A stretch of DNA of 64,000 nt, from the NCBI GenBank assembly GCA_944338165.1, contig CALVLN010000003.1:1-64000 (forward strand), given 5' to 3'. Shown here one piece after another: positions 25,728 to 33,906 of the stretch. The notes under the pieces were generated by a model. The model did not search any database. It was not told the DNA's origin and was given only the letters and a program-made list of their open reading frames with translations. How positions within the stretch are numbered: the stretch's first letter is position 1; each line of letters starts with the position of its first letter. The translations under genes and the position numbers were made by a program. Source of the stretch: an uncultured Clostridia bacterium. Lineage in GTDB: Bacteria > Bacillota > Clostridia > Christensenellales > Borkfalkiaceae.

Positions 25728-28163
25728 ATGAGCAATACGTTAACGGAAACCGAAGCACAAGAGATGATCAAAGGGAAGCTTTCCCGCTATTACGGCGTCA
25801 CTCCCGCCGAAGCCACGCGCGACCAGATCTATAAGGCCGTCGTCATGAGCGTGAGGGACATCATGCTGGAAAAGCGTCAGAAATTCCATCTGGACATGAA
25901 GAAGACGAAGGCAAAACGCGTCTACTACCTCTGTATGGAATTCCTGATGGGGCGCTCCTTAAAAAACAGCGTCTACAATTTGGGCATCGAAAAAGCTTTG
26001 CGCGGCGCACTCAAAGGGTACAAGACCACGCTTGAAGATCTCTATGAAGAGGAACCGGATGCGGGACTCGGCAATGGGGGGCTCGGGCGTCTCGCCGCAT
26101 GTTTCCTTGACGGACTTGCCACACAGAATTATCCCGCGATGGGGTTTTCCATCTGTTATGAATACGGCCTCTTCAAGCAGAAGATCGTCGACGGCTGGCA
26201 GATCGAGCTGCCGGACGTCTGGCTCCCCGGCGGGGAGGTCTGGCTGACGCAGCGCAGCGATAAGATCTTTACCGTCCGCTTTGACGGCGAGATCGAAGAG
26301 CGCTGGACGGAACACGGCATGGAGATCGTTTACCGCAACGCCAAGGAAGTGGAGGCGGTCGCTTACGATATGATGGTCTCCGGCGCCGATTCCCAGGCGG
26401 TGAGCGTGCTTCGCCTGTGGCATGCGCGGGCACGGCAGAACTTCGACATGAAGCTGTTTTCCCAGGGCGATTATGCGTCCGTCATGCAGGAAGACAACGA
26501 AGCGGATCTCATCTGCAAAGTGCTGTATCCTTCGGACAATCATTACGAGGGCAAATCGCTGCGCTTAAAGCAGCAATACTTCCTCGTTTCCGCCTCGCTG
26601 CAGTGCATCGTCAGCGATCATAAGCGTCGTTACGGTTCTTTGAACACGCTTCCGGAAATGGCGGCGATCCACATCAACGATACGCATCCCGCGCTGTCCA
26701 TTCCCGAACTCATGCGCATCCTCGTCGACGAGAACGCATATGATTGGGATACGGCGTGGAATCTCACCACGGCGACCTGCGCTTATACCAACCATACCGT
26801 CCTTGCCGAAGCGCTGGAGACTTGGCAGGAGGATCTCGTCGCCCGCAGGCTCCCGCGCATCCACGCCATCATCAAGGAGATCAACCGCCGTTTCTGCGAG
26901 GAATTGTGGCATCGGTATCCGGGCGACTGGAACAAGATCTCACGCATGGCGATCCTTTCGCACAACCAGGTGCGCATGGCGAACCTGTGCGTGATGGGCT
27001 GCCACAGCGTCAACGGCGTCTCCGCGCTGCATACGGAGATCATCAATGAGAGCATCTTCCGCGATTTCTATCTCGATACGCCGCAGAAGTTCCACAACGT
27101 CACCAACGGCATCGCGCACAGGCGCTGGCTCAATCAGTCGAATCCCGAACTTTGCGAACTTCTCGACGACTGCATCGGCACGGGGTATGCGAAAGACGCG
27201 GAAAAACTTGCCGAATTCCGTAAATTTGAGAATGACGACAGCGTCTTGAAGCGCCTCGGCGAGATCAAAAAGATCAAGAAAGAGCAATTTGCGGCGTATG
27301 CGTTCAAGCATCAGGGCGTCGTCATCGACCCCGAGACGGTGTTTGACGTGCAGGCCAAGCGCATGCACGAGTATAAGCGTCAGCTGCTCAATGCGCTGCA
27401 CATCATTGCAGAGTATAACGCGCTGCGTGAAAATCCCGATCTCGACGTGCTTCCCAAGACGTACATCTTCGGCGCCAAGGCGGCCGCGGGGTACTACATG
27501 GCGAAAGAGATCATGCGGCTCATCTGCTTCCTCGCCGAAGATATCCGCAAGAATCCCAAGATCGCGCAGAAGCTCAACGTCGTCTACATGGAGAATTACA
27601 ACGTCACCATGTCGGAGACGCTCATGCCCGCCTCGGAGATCTCCGAGCAGATCTCGCTTGCCGGGAAGGAAGCGAGCGGCACGGGCAACATGAAGTTCAT
27701 GATCAACGGCGCGCTGACCATCGGCACGCTGGACGGCGCAAACGTGGAGATGGCGGAGCGCGTCGGCAGCGAGAATATCTTCATCTTCGGCCTTAAAGCC
27801 GACGAGGTAGAGGATATCTGGAGCAAGGGCTACAACTCAAGCTCTTACTATAATCAGGATCCGAACATGCGCAAGGTCATCGAGTCGCTCATTGTCGGGT
27901 TCAACGGCACATCCTTTGCAGAGATCGCAAACTATCTCCTGCGGAATGCGCCCGTCGCCGATCCGTATATGTGCCTTGCGGATTACGAATCGTACGTTTC
28001 CACGCAGAATGCCATGTCCGAACTCTACCGCACAGATAAGCGCGGCTGGAACCGGCGTTCGCTGCACAACATCGCGGCGGCAGGATATTTCTCTGCGGAC
28101 CGCAGCGTGCGCGAGTATGCATCCGACATCTGGGGACTCAAGCCGGTAGGCAAACAGAAATAA
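25728..28163 (+). CDS. glgP: glycogen/maltodextrin phosphorylase
   Basis: An 811-residue GT35 enzyme that releases glucose-1-phosphate from glycogen chain ends. The pyridoxal phosphate site EASGTGNMKFM gives K656. GLGNGGLGRLAACFLDGLAT, HINDTHPALSIPELMR and QAKRMHEYKRQLLN are family landmarks. CAGGAGC precedes the ATG by 11 bases. It sits 32 bp after glgA, probably in the same transcript, and pairs breakdown with synthesis. Confidence 0.95.
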   Translation: MSNTLTETEAQEMIKGKLSRYYGVTPAEATRDQIYKAVVMSVRDIMLEKRQKFHLDMKKTKAKRVYYLCMEFLMGRSLKNSVYNLGIEKALRGALKGYKTTLEDLYEEEPDAGLGNGGLGRLAACFLDGLATQNYPAMGFSICYEYGLFKQKIVDGWQIELPDVWLPGGEVWLTQRSDKIFTVRFDGEIEERWTEHGMEIVYRNAKEVEAVAYDMMVSGADSQAVSVLRLWHARARQNFDMKLFSQGDYASVMQEDNEADLICKVLYPSDNHYEGKSLRLKQQYFLVSASLQCIVSDHKRRYGSLNTLPEMAAIHINDTHPALSIPELMRILVDENAYDWDTAWNLTTATCAYTNHTVLAEALETWQEDLVARRLPRIHAIIKEINRRFCEELWHRYPGDWNKISRMAILSHNQVRMANLCVMGCHSVNGVSALHTEIINESIFRDFYLDTPQKFHNVTNGIAHRRWLNQSNPELCELLDDCIGTGYAKDAEKLAEFRKFENDDSVLKRLGEIKKIKKEQFAAYAFKHQGVVIDPETVFDVQAKRMHEYKRQLLNALHIIAEYNALRENPDLDVLPKTYIFGAKAAAGYYMAKEIMRLICFLAEDIRKNPKIAQKLNVVYMENYNVTMSETLMPASEISEQISLAGKEASGTGNMKFMINGALTIGTLDGANVEMAERVGSENIFIFGLKADEVEDIWSKGYNSSSYYNQDPNMRKVIESLIVGFNGTSFAEIANYLLRNAPVADPYMCLADYESYVSTQNAMSELYRTDKRGWNRRSLHNIAAAGYFSADRSVREYASDIWGLKPVGKQK

Positions 28164-28191
28164 GCAAAGGTCACACGTAAGCGAGTTTGGT

Positions 28192-30069
28192 ATGACAGTA
28201 TACTTTGACCCGCTCGACAGGCTCTGCAAGAGCCGGACGGGGGCAATCAGCCGGTCAACGGAGATCACATTTCAGGTATTTCGTGACGAATGCGGAGAAG
28301 GGAACTTCTCCGCTGATTGTTGCACCTTCGTTTTCTGCCGCGACGGCGAGATGCCGACGGAATTTCCCATGCAGCGGACGGAAAACGGCTGGAAGATCAG
28401 CCTCAGGATCCACCGCGAAGGGCTGTACTTTTACCATTTCCGCCTCGACTATAAATATCTGAGCCGCGGCAGACTGGGGATCGGCGAGATCAACGACTTT
28501 CCCGCAAGTTTTCAGCTCACCGTCTATGCGGAGGAGTTTCAGACGCCGGACTGGATGAAGGGGGGGATCATGTACCAGATCTTCCCGGACCGCTTCTGCA
28601 AGCAGGGCGATATCCCCGCGGGGGAAGGCAAAGAGCTGCGTTCCGACTGGGGCGGCACGCCGCATTATCGGCCAAACGAGTGCGGCAAGGTGCTCAATAA
28701 CGACTTTTTCGGCGGCAATCTCAACGGGATCCGTTCCAAACTCGGGTATCTCAAGCGCCTTAACGTCAGCGTTCTCTACCTCAATCCCATCTTTGAGGCA
28801 TTCTCCAACCATCGCTACGATACGGGCGATTACAGAAAGGTCGATCCGCTGCTGGGAACGGAGGCGGATCTGGATCTGCTCATTTCCGAGGCGAAGGCGT
28901 GCGGCATCCGCATCATTCTCGACGGCGTTTTCAACCACACGGGCGACGACAGCCGCTATTTCAACAAATACGGCAGATACGACAGCGTCGGCGCCTATCA
29001 GTCGCAGCAATCGCCGTACGCGGATTGGTATCATTTTCATCCCTTTCCCGACGTTTACGACAGCTGGTGGGGCATCACGACCCTGCCCGCCGTCAACGAA
29101 GCCTCGCCGTCCTATCAGGAATTTCTCTTCGGGGAAGACGGCGTTATCCGGCATTGGCTCTCCCGCGGCATTGCGGGGTATCGGCTGGACGTCGCGGACG
29201 AATTGCCCGATTTCTTTTTGGAAAAACTGCGCACGGCGGTCAAAACGGAAAATACGGATGCGCTCGTGCTCGGCGAAGTCTGGGAGGACGCTTCCAATAA
29301 GATCGCATACAATACGCGCCGAAAATACTTCCTCGGGCGCGAGCTGGACAGCGTCATGAATTATCCGCTGAAAGACGCCATCATCAGCGCGGTCAGTTCG
29401 GAAAAAGTGCGCCCTCTGCGCGAGACGATGGCGACGCTCGTCGATCATTATCCCAAACAGGTACTCGACTGCCTGATGAACATCCTCGGGACGCACGATA
29501 CGGCGCGCATCCTCACCGTATTCGGCGGCAAGATCTGTATGGGCAAGGACGAGATGGCCGTGACGTATCTGACGGAAGAAGAACGCGCGCGCGCCGAAAG
29601 CAAAGTGCGCACGGCGGCGCTGCTTCTCTATACGATGCCCGGCGTTCCCTGCATCTATTACGGGGATGAAAACGGCGCCGAAGGATACGGAGATCCCTTT
29701 TGCCGCCGCTGTTTTGACTGGCAGCATACCAATCACGCGCTTTTGGATCACTACGAATTGCTCGGCCGCCTGCGCAGCGGCGTGCTCAGCGACCTTTTAA
29801 AGGACGGCGACTATCGGGAGATCTTCGGCGATCATTCCTGCCTCGTTTACGAACGGCGGAAGGGGAAAGATGCCGTTTACGTCTTTGTCAACTTTTCGAC
29901 GCTCGAATACAGGATCCCGCTTCGCGAACCGTACCGCGAGCTCCTCAGCGACACGCTGCACGACGGCGTCTTTCATATCCCGCGGCAATCGTGCGGGATC
30001 CTCCTGAAAGAGAAATACTATGTCACGCATAGTACCAAGAAAGGGGGCGCGCGAAAAAAAGAGAAATGA
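28192..30069 (+). CDS. GH13 alpha-glucan hydrolase (neopullulanase/alpha-glucosidase-like)
   Basis: A 625-residue GH13 enzyme without signal peptide, so cytoplasmic. An N-terminal beta domain (1-120) precedes the barrel. Region II YRLDVADE gives nucleophile D333, region III VLGEVWED the acid/base E362, and region IV ILGTHDT gives D436. The layout suggests a neopullulanase or alpha-glucosidase acting on glycogen-derived limit dextrins. No GlgX/pullulanase debranching gene is in the window, so this may fill that role. The last codons overlap a weak copy of the dispersed palindrome. Confidence 0.82.
   Translation: MTVYFDPLDRLCKSRTGAISRSTEITFQVFRDECGEGNFSADCCTFVFCRDGEMPTEFPMQRTENGWKISLRIHREGLYFYHFRLDYKYLSRGRLGIGEINDFPASFQLTVYAEEFQTPDWMKGGIMYQIFPDRFCKQGDIPAGEGKELRSDWGGTPHYRPNECGKVLNNDFFGGNLNGIRSKLGYLKRLNVSVLYLNPIFEAFSNHRYDTGDYRKVDPLLGTEADLDLLISEAKACGIRIILDGVFNHTGDDSRYFNKYGRYDSVGAYQSQQSPYADWYHFHPFPDVYDSWWGITTLPAVNEASPSYQEFLFGEDGVIRHWLSRGIAGYRLDVADELPDFFLEKLRTAVKTENTDALVLGEVWEDASNKIAYNTRRKYFLGRELDSVMNYPLKDAIISAVSSEKVRPLRETMATLVDHYPKQVLDCLMNILGTHDTARILTVFGGKICMGKDEMAVTYLTEEERARAESKVRTAALLLYTMPGVPCIYYGDENGAEGYGDPFCRRCFDWQHTNHALLDHYELLGRLRSGVLSDLLKDGDYREIFGDHSCLVYERRKGKDAVYVFVNFSTLEYRIPLREPYRELLSDTLHDGVFHIPRQSCGILLKEKYYVTHSTKKGGARKKEK
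30016..30035 (-). repeat. possible dispersed palindromic repeat, weak copy 2
   Basis: The minus strand matches 16 of 20 core positions of the consensus (GTAYTATGTCTGACATAATA) and is itself palindromic (TACTATG/CATAGTA). It lies in the last 18 codons of the GH13 gene. The flanks do not match. Confidence 0.35.
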
Positions 30070-30099
30070 CGGATACATAAGCCGTTTTGCAGTTTTTTT

Positions 30100-30131
30100 G
30101 CCCAAAAAACGAGGAATTTTGGGCATTTTTT
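30100..30131 (+). terminator. intrinsic terminator of the glycogen cluster
   Basis: Stem GCCCAAAA/TTTTGGGC with a nine-base loop, then ATTTTTT. Confidence 0.75.
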
Positions 30132-30396
30132 ATAAGTTAAGGCTGCGAATGCGCGATCTTGCGGCGCGTAAAACGATTTGACGACACGGCTCGTAGCGTT
30201 TTGGTGCAGATGGTTCCGGCCGGACAAAAGTCTCTGACGTTGTCTGAGAGCGATTTTGCATGCCAAAGCCGGGGAATCCGGTTACGGTTTTTTTGCTGCT
30301 TCGTCAGAGAACGCGGCGAACTTACAGGCAATTTGCCGTGCGCCGCGGATGCGGGACTTGCAGGCGTCGTTTCGCGTATTTTGCTTATTTTTGCTA

Positions 30397-30432
30397 TAAC
30401 TATTCGTAAAAGCGGCGTTTTGCGAATAGTTA
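30397..30432. repeat. dif/lox-like inverted repeat upstream of the recombinase gene
   Basis: Left arm TAACTATTCGTAAAA, centre GCGGCG, right arm TTTTGCGAATAGTTA. The 15-bp arms match at 14 positions. Two arms around a 6-bp centre is the architecture of tyrosine-recombinase core sites. The arm recurs exactly at 30568-30582. Confidence 0.7.
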
Positions 30433-30443
30433 CATATGTCCCC

Positions 30444-30468
30444 ACGGCGCGTTCTGCGCCGTTTTTTT
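30444..30468 (+). terminator. orphan intrinsic terminator
   Basis: ACGGCGC/GCGCCGT stem, loop GTTCT, then a T-run; no annotated gene directly upstream. Confidence 0.7.
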
Positions 30469-30567
30469 CTGCAGATCCTGCCTTTTCCCCGCATGAAGCC
30501 TCGTCGCGTTTACGCTGAAAGCATCGTTGCTTCCCTCTTTTTCCTGCGTTCTCGCAAAAAATTTTTT

Positions 30568-30582
30568 TAACTATTCGTAAAA
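30568..30582 (+). promoter_or_regulatory. third copy of the recombinase-site arm, abutting the -35 box
   Basis: TAACTATTCGTAAAA is identical to the left arm at 30397-30411 and ends one base before TTGACA. Binding here would be expected to affect the recombinase promoter. Confidence 0.6.
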
Positions 30583-30611
30583 TTGACATTTCTTCCTCTC
30601 CGTGTTATAAT
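30583..30611 (+). promoter_or_regulatory. consensus promoter of the recombinase gene, leaderless
   Basis: TTGACA, 17 bases, TATAAT (30606-30611). The ATG at 30618 starts seven bases past the -10 box, at the expected transcription start. Confidence 0.8.
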
Positions 30612-30617
30612 GGAGAC

Positions 30618-31685
30618 ATGGCAAAACCGGAAAATTATTACGACGAACGAAACATCCGCAACTTAGACAAAATTGAGGAACTCTTGCGCGAGCTTCCCCC
30701 TTTCGTCGAGGATTATCTCCGCGGCGTGGAACAGCGCACGAGTACGCTCACGCGGCTCAATTACGTTTACGATCTACGTATTTTCTTTGATTTCCTCTGT
30801 TCGCGCAAATTCCGCGGCAAGGAAGTCGCCTCCCTCACCCTTGAGGACGTCGAACAGGTCACGGATACCGACGTGGAGATCTTTTTAAGCTATCTTTCCA
30901 ATTACGGGTTCCGCGGCAGGCGGCTTTCCTGCAGTGAGCGCGCCAAAGCGCGAAAACTATCCTCCGTGCGGGCGATGTACAAATTCTTTTTCAACAAGGG
31001 CCTCATCGAAGTCAATCAGACCGCCAAAGTGGCGACGCCGAAACTCCATGAAAAAGAGATCGTCCGCCTGGAAGGCGGCGAGGTTTCCGCCCTTCTCGAT
31101 ACGGCGGAGATCGGCAGCGGTCTTTCCTCGCATGCCGCCGGCTATCACGATAAAACGAAGATCCGCGATTGCGCGATCCTCACCCTCTTTCTTGGTACGG
31201 GGATCCGTATTTCCGAGCTCGTCGGCCTCAACAATGAGAGCATCGATTTTTCCAACAATTCGTTTGTCGTCACGCGTAAGGGCGGCAATCAGGCGATCTT
31301 ATATTTTTCCGAAGAAGTCGGCGATGCGCTTGCCGCTTATATGGCGCAGAAGGAAGAAGATCCGCGCGTAGCGCCCGACGAACACGCCCTGTTTCTCTCC
31401 ATGCAGTATCGCCGCATCACCGTGCGCGCCGTGGAAAATCTCGTCAAGAAATACGCCAAGATCGTCACCCCCTTGAAAAAGATCACCCCGCATAAACTGC
31501 GCTCAACGTACGGTACGGCGCTCTATCGCGAGACGGGCGATATTTATATCGTGGCGGACGTTCTGGGGCATCGCGACGTCAATACCACGCGAAAGCACTA
31601 CGCGGCGATCACGGAAGACCACAGGCGTTCCGTCGCGGGAAAGGTGCGCCTGCACGGAGGCGATCGGCCCGCAAACGAAGATTAA
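30618..31685 (+). CDS. XerC/D-like tyrosine recombinase
   Basis: A 355-residue integrase-family recombinase. An N-terminal SAM-like core-binding domain (about 26-130) precedes the catalytic domain with R197 (GTGIRIS), K221, H292 and R295 (PHKLRSTY), H318 (LGHRD) and nucleophile Y328 (RKHYAAI), a complete set. Location between glycogen genes and hflX-lexA, and the absence of phage genes, suggest a host Xer-type protein rather than a mobile-element integrase. Transcription starts at or next to the ATG, so the mRNA is probably leaderless. A dif-like inverted repeat lies 190 bp upstream. Confidence 0.88.
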   Translation: MAKPENYYDERNIRNLDKIEELLRELPPFVEDYLRGVEQRTSTLTRLNYVYDLRIFFDFLCSRKFRGKEVASLTLEDVEQVTDTDVEIFLSYLSNYGFRGRRLSCSERAKARKLSSVRAMYKFFFNKGLIEVNQTAKVATPKLHEKEIVRLEGGEVSALLDTAEIGSGLSSHAAGYHDKTKIRDCAILTLFLGTGIRISELVGLNNESIDFSNNSFVVTRKGGNQAILYFSEEVGDALAAYMAQKEEDPRVAPDEHALFLSMQYRRITVRAVENLVKKYAKIVTPLKKITPHKLRSTYGTALYRETGDIYIVADVLGHRDVNTTRKHYAAITEDHRRSVAGKVRLHGGDRPANED

Positions 31686-31689
31686 CGGT

Positions 31690-32895
31690 ATGGAACAGGA
31701 AAAAATTTACGTCATTCAGCCCATTTTGGGCGGCGATCACCGCGCCTTGCATGAGGAGGCGGTTTCCCTCATCGGGAGCGCGGGCGCGCTGTATGCGGGA
31801 AGTCTCTTTCAGACCGTGCGCGAGATCAATCCCGCCACGTTCCTCGGGGAAGGCAAGCTCAAAGAGCTCAACGAGCGGCTGGCCGGGCTGGATCTCACCT
31901 TTCTTTTCAACGGCGAGCTCTCCCCTTCCCAGACGCTCAACGTTTCCAAGGCGCTCGGCGGGCGCAAGGTCATCGACCGTACCACGCTCATCCTGGATAT
32001 CTTTGCGCAGCGCGCGCAGAGCAGCGAGGGCAAATTGCAGGTCGAACTTGCCCAGCTGAAATACCTCTATCCCCGCCTCAAAGGCAAGGGCGAAGCGCTC
32101 TCCCGCCTCGGAGGCGGCGTCGGGACGCGCGGCCCCGGGGAAACGCAGCTGGAGACCGACCGCCGCCACATCCGCGCCCGCATCCGCAGCCTCGAAGGCA
32201 AACTCGCGGAGATCGAGCGCCGCAGAGAGCTGCTTTCCGCGCGCAGGAAGAAGCAGGGCGTCATCACGGTAGCGCTGGTCGGATATACGAATACGGGAAA
32301 ATCCACCCTTCTCAATGCGCTGACGGGTTCAGACGTCCTTGCACAAGACGCGTTGTTTGCCACGCTCGATCCCACCTCCCGCGCGTTGGAAGTCGAGGGC
32401 GTTCCCCTTCTCCTCATCGATACCGTCGGCTTTTTGCGCGAGCTTCCCCACCGGCTCATCGAGGCGTTTCATTCCACGCTGGAAAGCGCGGTGAATGCCG
32501 ACCTCGCTCTCATCGTATGCGACGCGGCGGGCGATCATGAAATGCAGCTTTCCACGACGTTGGATACCTTAAAAGAGCTCGGGTTTTCCGCCCCCTACCT
32601 CGTCGTCATGAATCAATGCGACCGCGTGGAAGGCGATTTTATTCCGCCGAAGGATGCCGTCTGCATCTCTGCGAAGCAAAAAAAGGGCCTGGACGCGCTC
32701 AAACGCCGCATGTTTGCCGCGCTCTCTCATCGTTTCGTGCGGGCACGGCTGTTTGTCCCCTATGCCCGCATGCAGGAATACGCCGCGCTGCGCGGCCTGC
32801 TTTATGAGCGGAACGTCGAATATACGGACGACGGCATGGCGGTTTCCGCCGTCATTCCCGTCGCGCATTCCCGTTCCTTTGCGTGTTTTCTCTGA
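31690..32895 (+). CDS. hflX: GTPase HflX
   Basis: A 401-residue ribosome-associated GTPase that rescues or splits stalled ribosomes. The N-terminal nucleotide-binding domain shows FLGEGKLKEL and LDIFAQRAQSSEGKLQVELAQLKY; then GGVGTRGPGETQLETDRR; the G domain has P-loop GYTNTGKST (about 198-206), DTVGFL and NQCD. It starts 4 bp after the recombinase stop with only a weak ribosome site, so translation is probably coupled. Confidence 0.93.
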   Translation: MEQEKIYVIQPILGGDHRALHEEAVSLIGSAGALYAGSLFQTVREINPATFLGEGKLKELNERLAGLDLTFLFNGELSPSQTLNVSKALGGRKVIDRTTLILDIFAQRAQSSEGKLQVELAQLKYLYPRLKGKGEALSRLGGGVGTRGPGETQLETDRRHIRARIRSLEGKLAEIERRRELLSARRKKQGVITVALVGYTNTGKSTLLNALTGSDVLAQDALFATLDPTSRALEVEGVPLLLIDTVGFLRELPHRLIEAFHSTLESAVNADLALIVCDAAGDHEMQLSTTLDTLKELGFSAPYLVVMNQCDRVEGDFIPPKDAVCISAKQKKGLDALKRRMFAALSHRFVRARLFVPYARMQEYAALRGLLYERNVEYTDDGMAVSAVIPVAHSRSFACFL

Positions 32896-32900
32896 AAAAT

Positions 32901-32936
32901 GAGCCCCGATGCGGCAGCTTCGGGGCTCATTTCTTT
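32901..32936. terminator. terminator of hflX, shared with the convergent small gene
   Basis: GAGCCCCGA with TCGGGGCTC, then ATTTCTTTTCTT on the plus strand. It overlaps the 3' end of the convergent cysteine-rich gene by a few bases. Confidence 0.75.
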
Positions 32937-33115
32937 TCTTCGTATTCGCTTGGATCTGTGATGACGCGGTCGATGCGGATGGAAGCAAAGTCCTTGATAT
33001 CCAGGCATTTTCCGCAGTTGTCGCATACCTTGGAGGGATCGAGATCGCACATCTCGCACTCCATACAGTTGTCGCATTCCTTGGTTTCGTCCAGGACGCA
33101 CATAACGCGTTCCAT
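32927..33115 (-). CDS. cysteine-rich small protein of unknown function
   Basis: A 62-residue protein with clustered CxxC motifs: CDNCMECEMC (about 15-24) and CDNCGKC (about 32-38), a pattern for a zinc or iron-sulfur site. The N-terminus MERVMCVLDETKE and the acidic C-terminus ITDPSEYEEKK show no membrane segment. AAGGAGG lies before the ATG at 33115, and a TTGAAA-17-TATAAT promoter lies at 33137-33165, so expression is well supported. It is divergent from lexA. No family is recognised. Confidence 0.8.
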   Translation of the reverse strand: MERVMCVLDETKECDNCMECEMCDLDPSKVCDNCGKCLDIKDFASIRIDRVITDPSEYEEKK

Positions 33116-33136
33116 GTTTCGCCTCCTTACCGTTCC

Positions 33137-33165
33137 ATTATAATACAACGGCGGCAAAATTTCAA
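33137..33165 (-). promoter_or_regulatory. promoter of the cysteine-rich gene
   Basis: Minus strand TTGAAA, 17 bases, TATAAT, 22 bases before the ATG; divergent from the lexA promoter 42 bp away. Confidence 0.75.
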
Positions 33166-33207
33166 GAATTTTTTTTGCCCTTTTGCGAAAAAAGATAAAA
33201 CATTTGT

Positions 33208-33236
33208 TTGCAATTTCTGCCGACATGTGTTATAAT
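33208..33236 (+). promoter_or_regulatory. promoter of lexA with possible operator
   Basis: TTGCAA, 17 bases, TATAAT. The spacer ends with GACATGTGTT, which is palindromic at its centre and vaguely like the Bacillus LexA box (GAACNNNNGTTC), but not a proper match. Confidence 0.6.
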
Positions 33237-33264
33237 AGGGCCAAACAGAGCCAGGGGGGATGGT

Positions 33265-33864
33265 ATGCTCGACAAACAGAAGCTTTACGAAGTACTTGAT
33301 TTCATCAACCAATACGGGGAGGACAACGGCTTTCCGCCCACCGTGCGCGAGATCTGCCGCGAGCTCGGCATCAAATCGACGGCGACGGCATACAGCTACA
33401 TCAATCGCCTGACGGAAATGGGCCTTCTCGACAAAGCGGAAGGGAAAAAACGCGCCGTCAAACTCAACGGCGGCGACACTGTCAAAGTGCCGCTCATCGG
33501 TACGGTCACCGCCGGTCAGCCCGTCTTCGCCGTGGAAAATTTTGAAGGATATTATACGCTCCCCTCCGCGGAGTTCAAAGGCGACGAGCTTTTCCTGCTC
33601 CGCGTGCGCGGCGAAAGTATGATCGAAGCCGGCATCTTTGACGGCGACAAGATCATCGTGCGCCGCCAGGAGTCGGCGGAAAACGGCGACATCGTCGTCG
33701 CCATGTTCGATGCGGACGGCACGGAAGACGGCGCCACGGTCAAGCGCTTCTTCCGCCGTGACGGCAAAGTCATCCTCCACCCGGAAAACAGCGCCATGCA
33801 GGATTTCGTGCTCGACGACGTCGCGATCCTGGGTAAGGTCATCGGCCTTTTGCGCAGTTACTGA
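33265..33864 (+). CDS. lexA: SOS repressor LexA
   Basis: A 199-residue repressor. The N-terminal winged helix (1-70) carries PPTVREICRELGI as recognition region. The self-cleavage bond is A83-G84 (VTAGQP), and the catalytic dyad is S118 (RGESMIEAGI) with K160 (EDGATVKRF). All residues needed for RecA-stimulated cleavage are present. GGGGGATGGT precedes the ATG at 33265. A strong bidirectional terminator follows. Confidence 0.95.
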   Translation: MLDKQKLYEVLDFINQYGEDNGFPPTVREICRELGIKSTATAYSYINRLTEMGLLDKAEGKKRAVKLNGGDTVKVPLIGTVTAGQPVFAVENFEGYYTLPSAEFKGDELFLLRVRGESMIEAGIFDGDKIIVRRQESAENGDIVVAMFDADGTEDGATVKRFFRRDGKVILHPENSAMQDFVLDDVAILGKVIGLLRSY

Positions 33865-33882
33865 TCGTTTCGGAAGAAAAAA

Positions 33883-33906
33883 AGCACCCTATGGGTGCTT
33901 TTTTTT
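33883..33906. terminator. bidirectional terminator between lexA and rluB
   Basis: AGCACCC/GGGTGCT stem, loop TAT, T-run of eight on the plus strand and A-run before the stem. Confidence 0.85.

Larger units (their letters stand above)
30070..30617. other. 548-bp intergenic region before the recombinase gene
   Basis: No convincing protein gene. It holds the GH13 terminator, about 310 bases without a recognisable feature, a 36-bp inverted repeat (30397-30432), a second intrinsic terminator (30444-30468), an isolated repeat arm and the recombinase promoter. A terminator without a gene in front suggests a short unrecognised transcript between about 30132 and 30468. Confidence 0.6.

Noticed and set aside
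30159..30518. 119-codon frame in the spacer before the recombinase gene
   Set aside because: It runs through the inverted repeat and the orphan terminator, has no ribosome site and no recognisable sequence.
30618..31685. Recombinase as integrase of a prophage or conjugative element
   Set aside because: No phage, relaxase or transfer gene is near, base composition equals the neighbours, and it lies beside hflX and lexA.
33221..33236. Classical LexA box at the lexA promoter
   Set aside because: GACATGTGTT is palindromic at its core but does not satisfy GAACNNNNGTTC; kept only as a weak remark.
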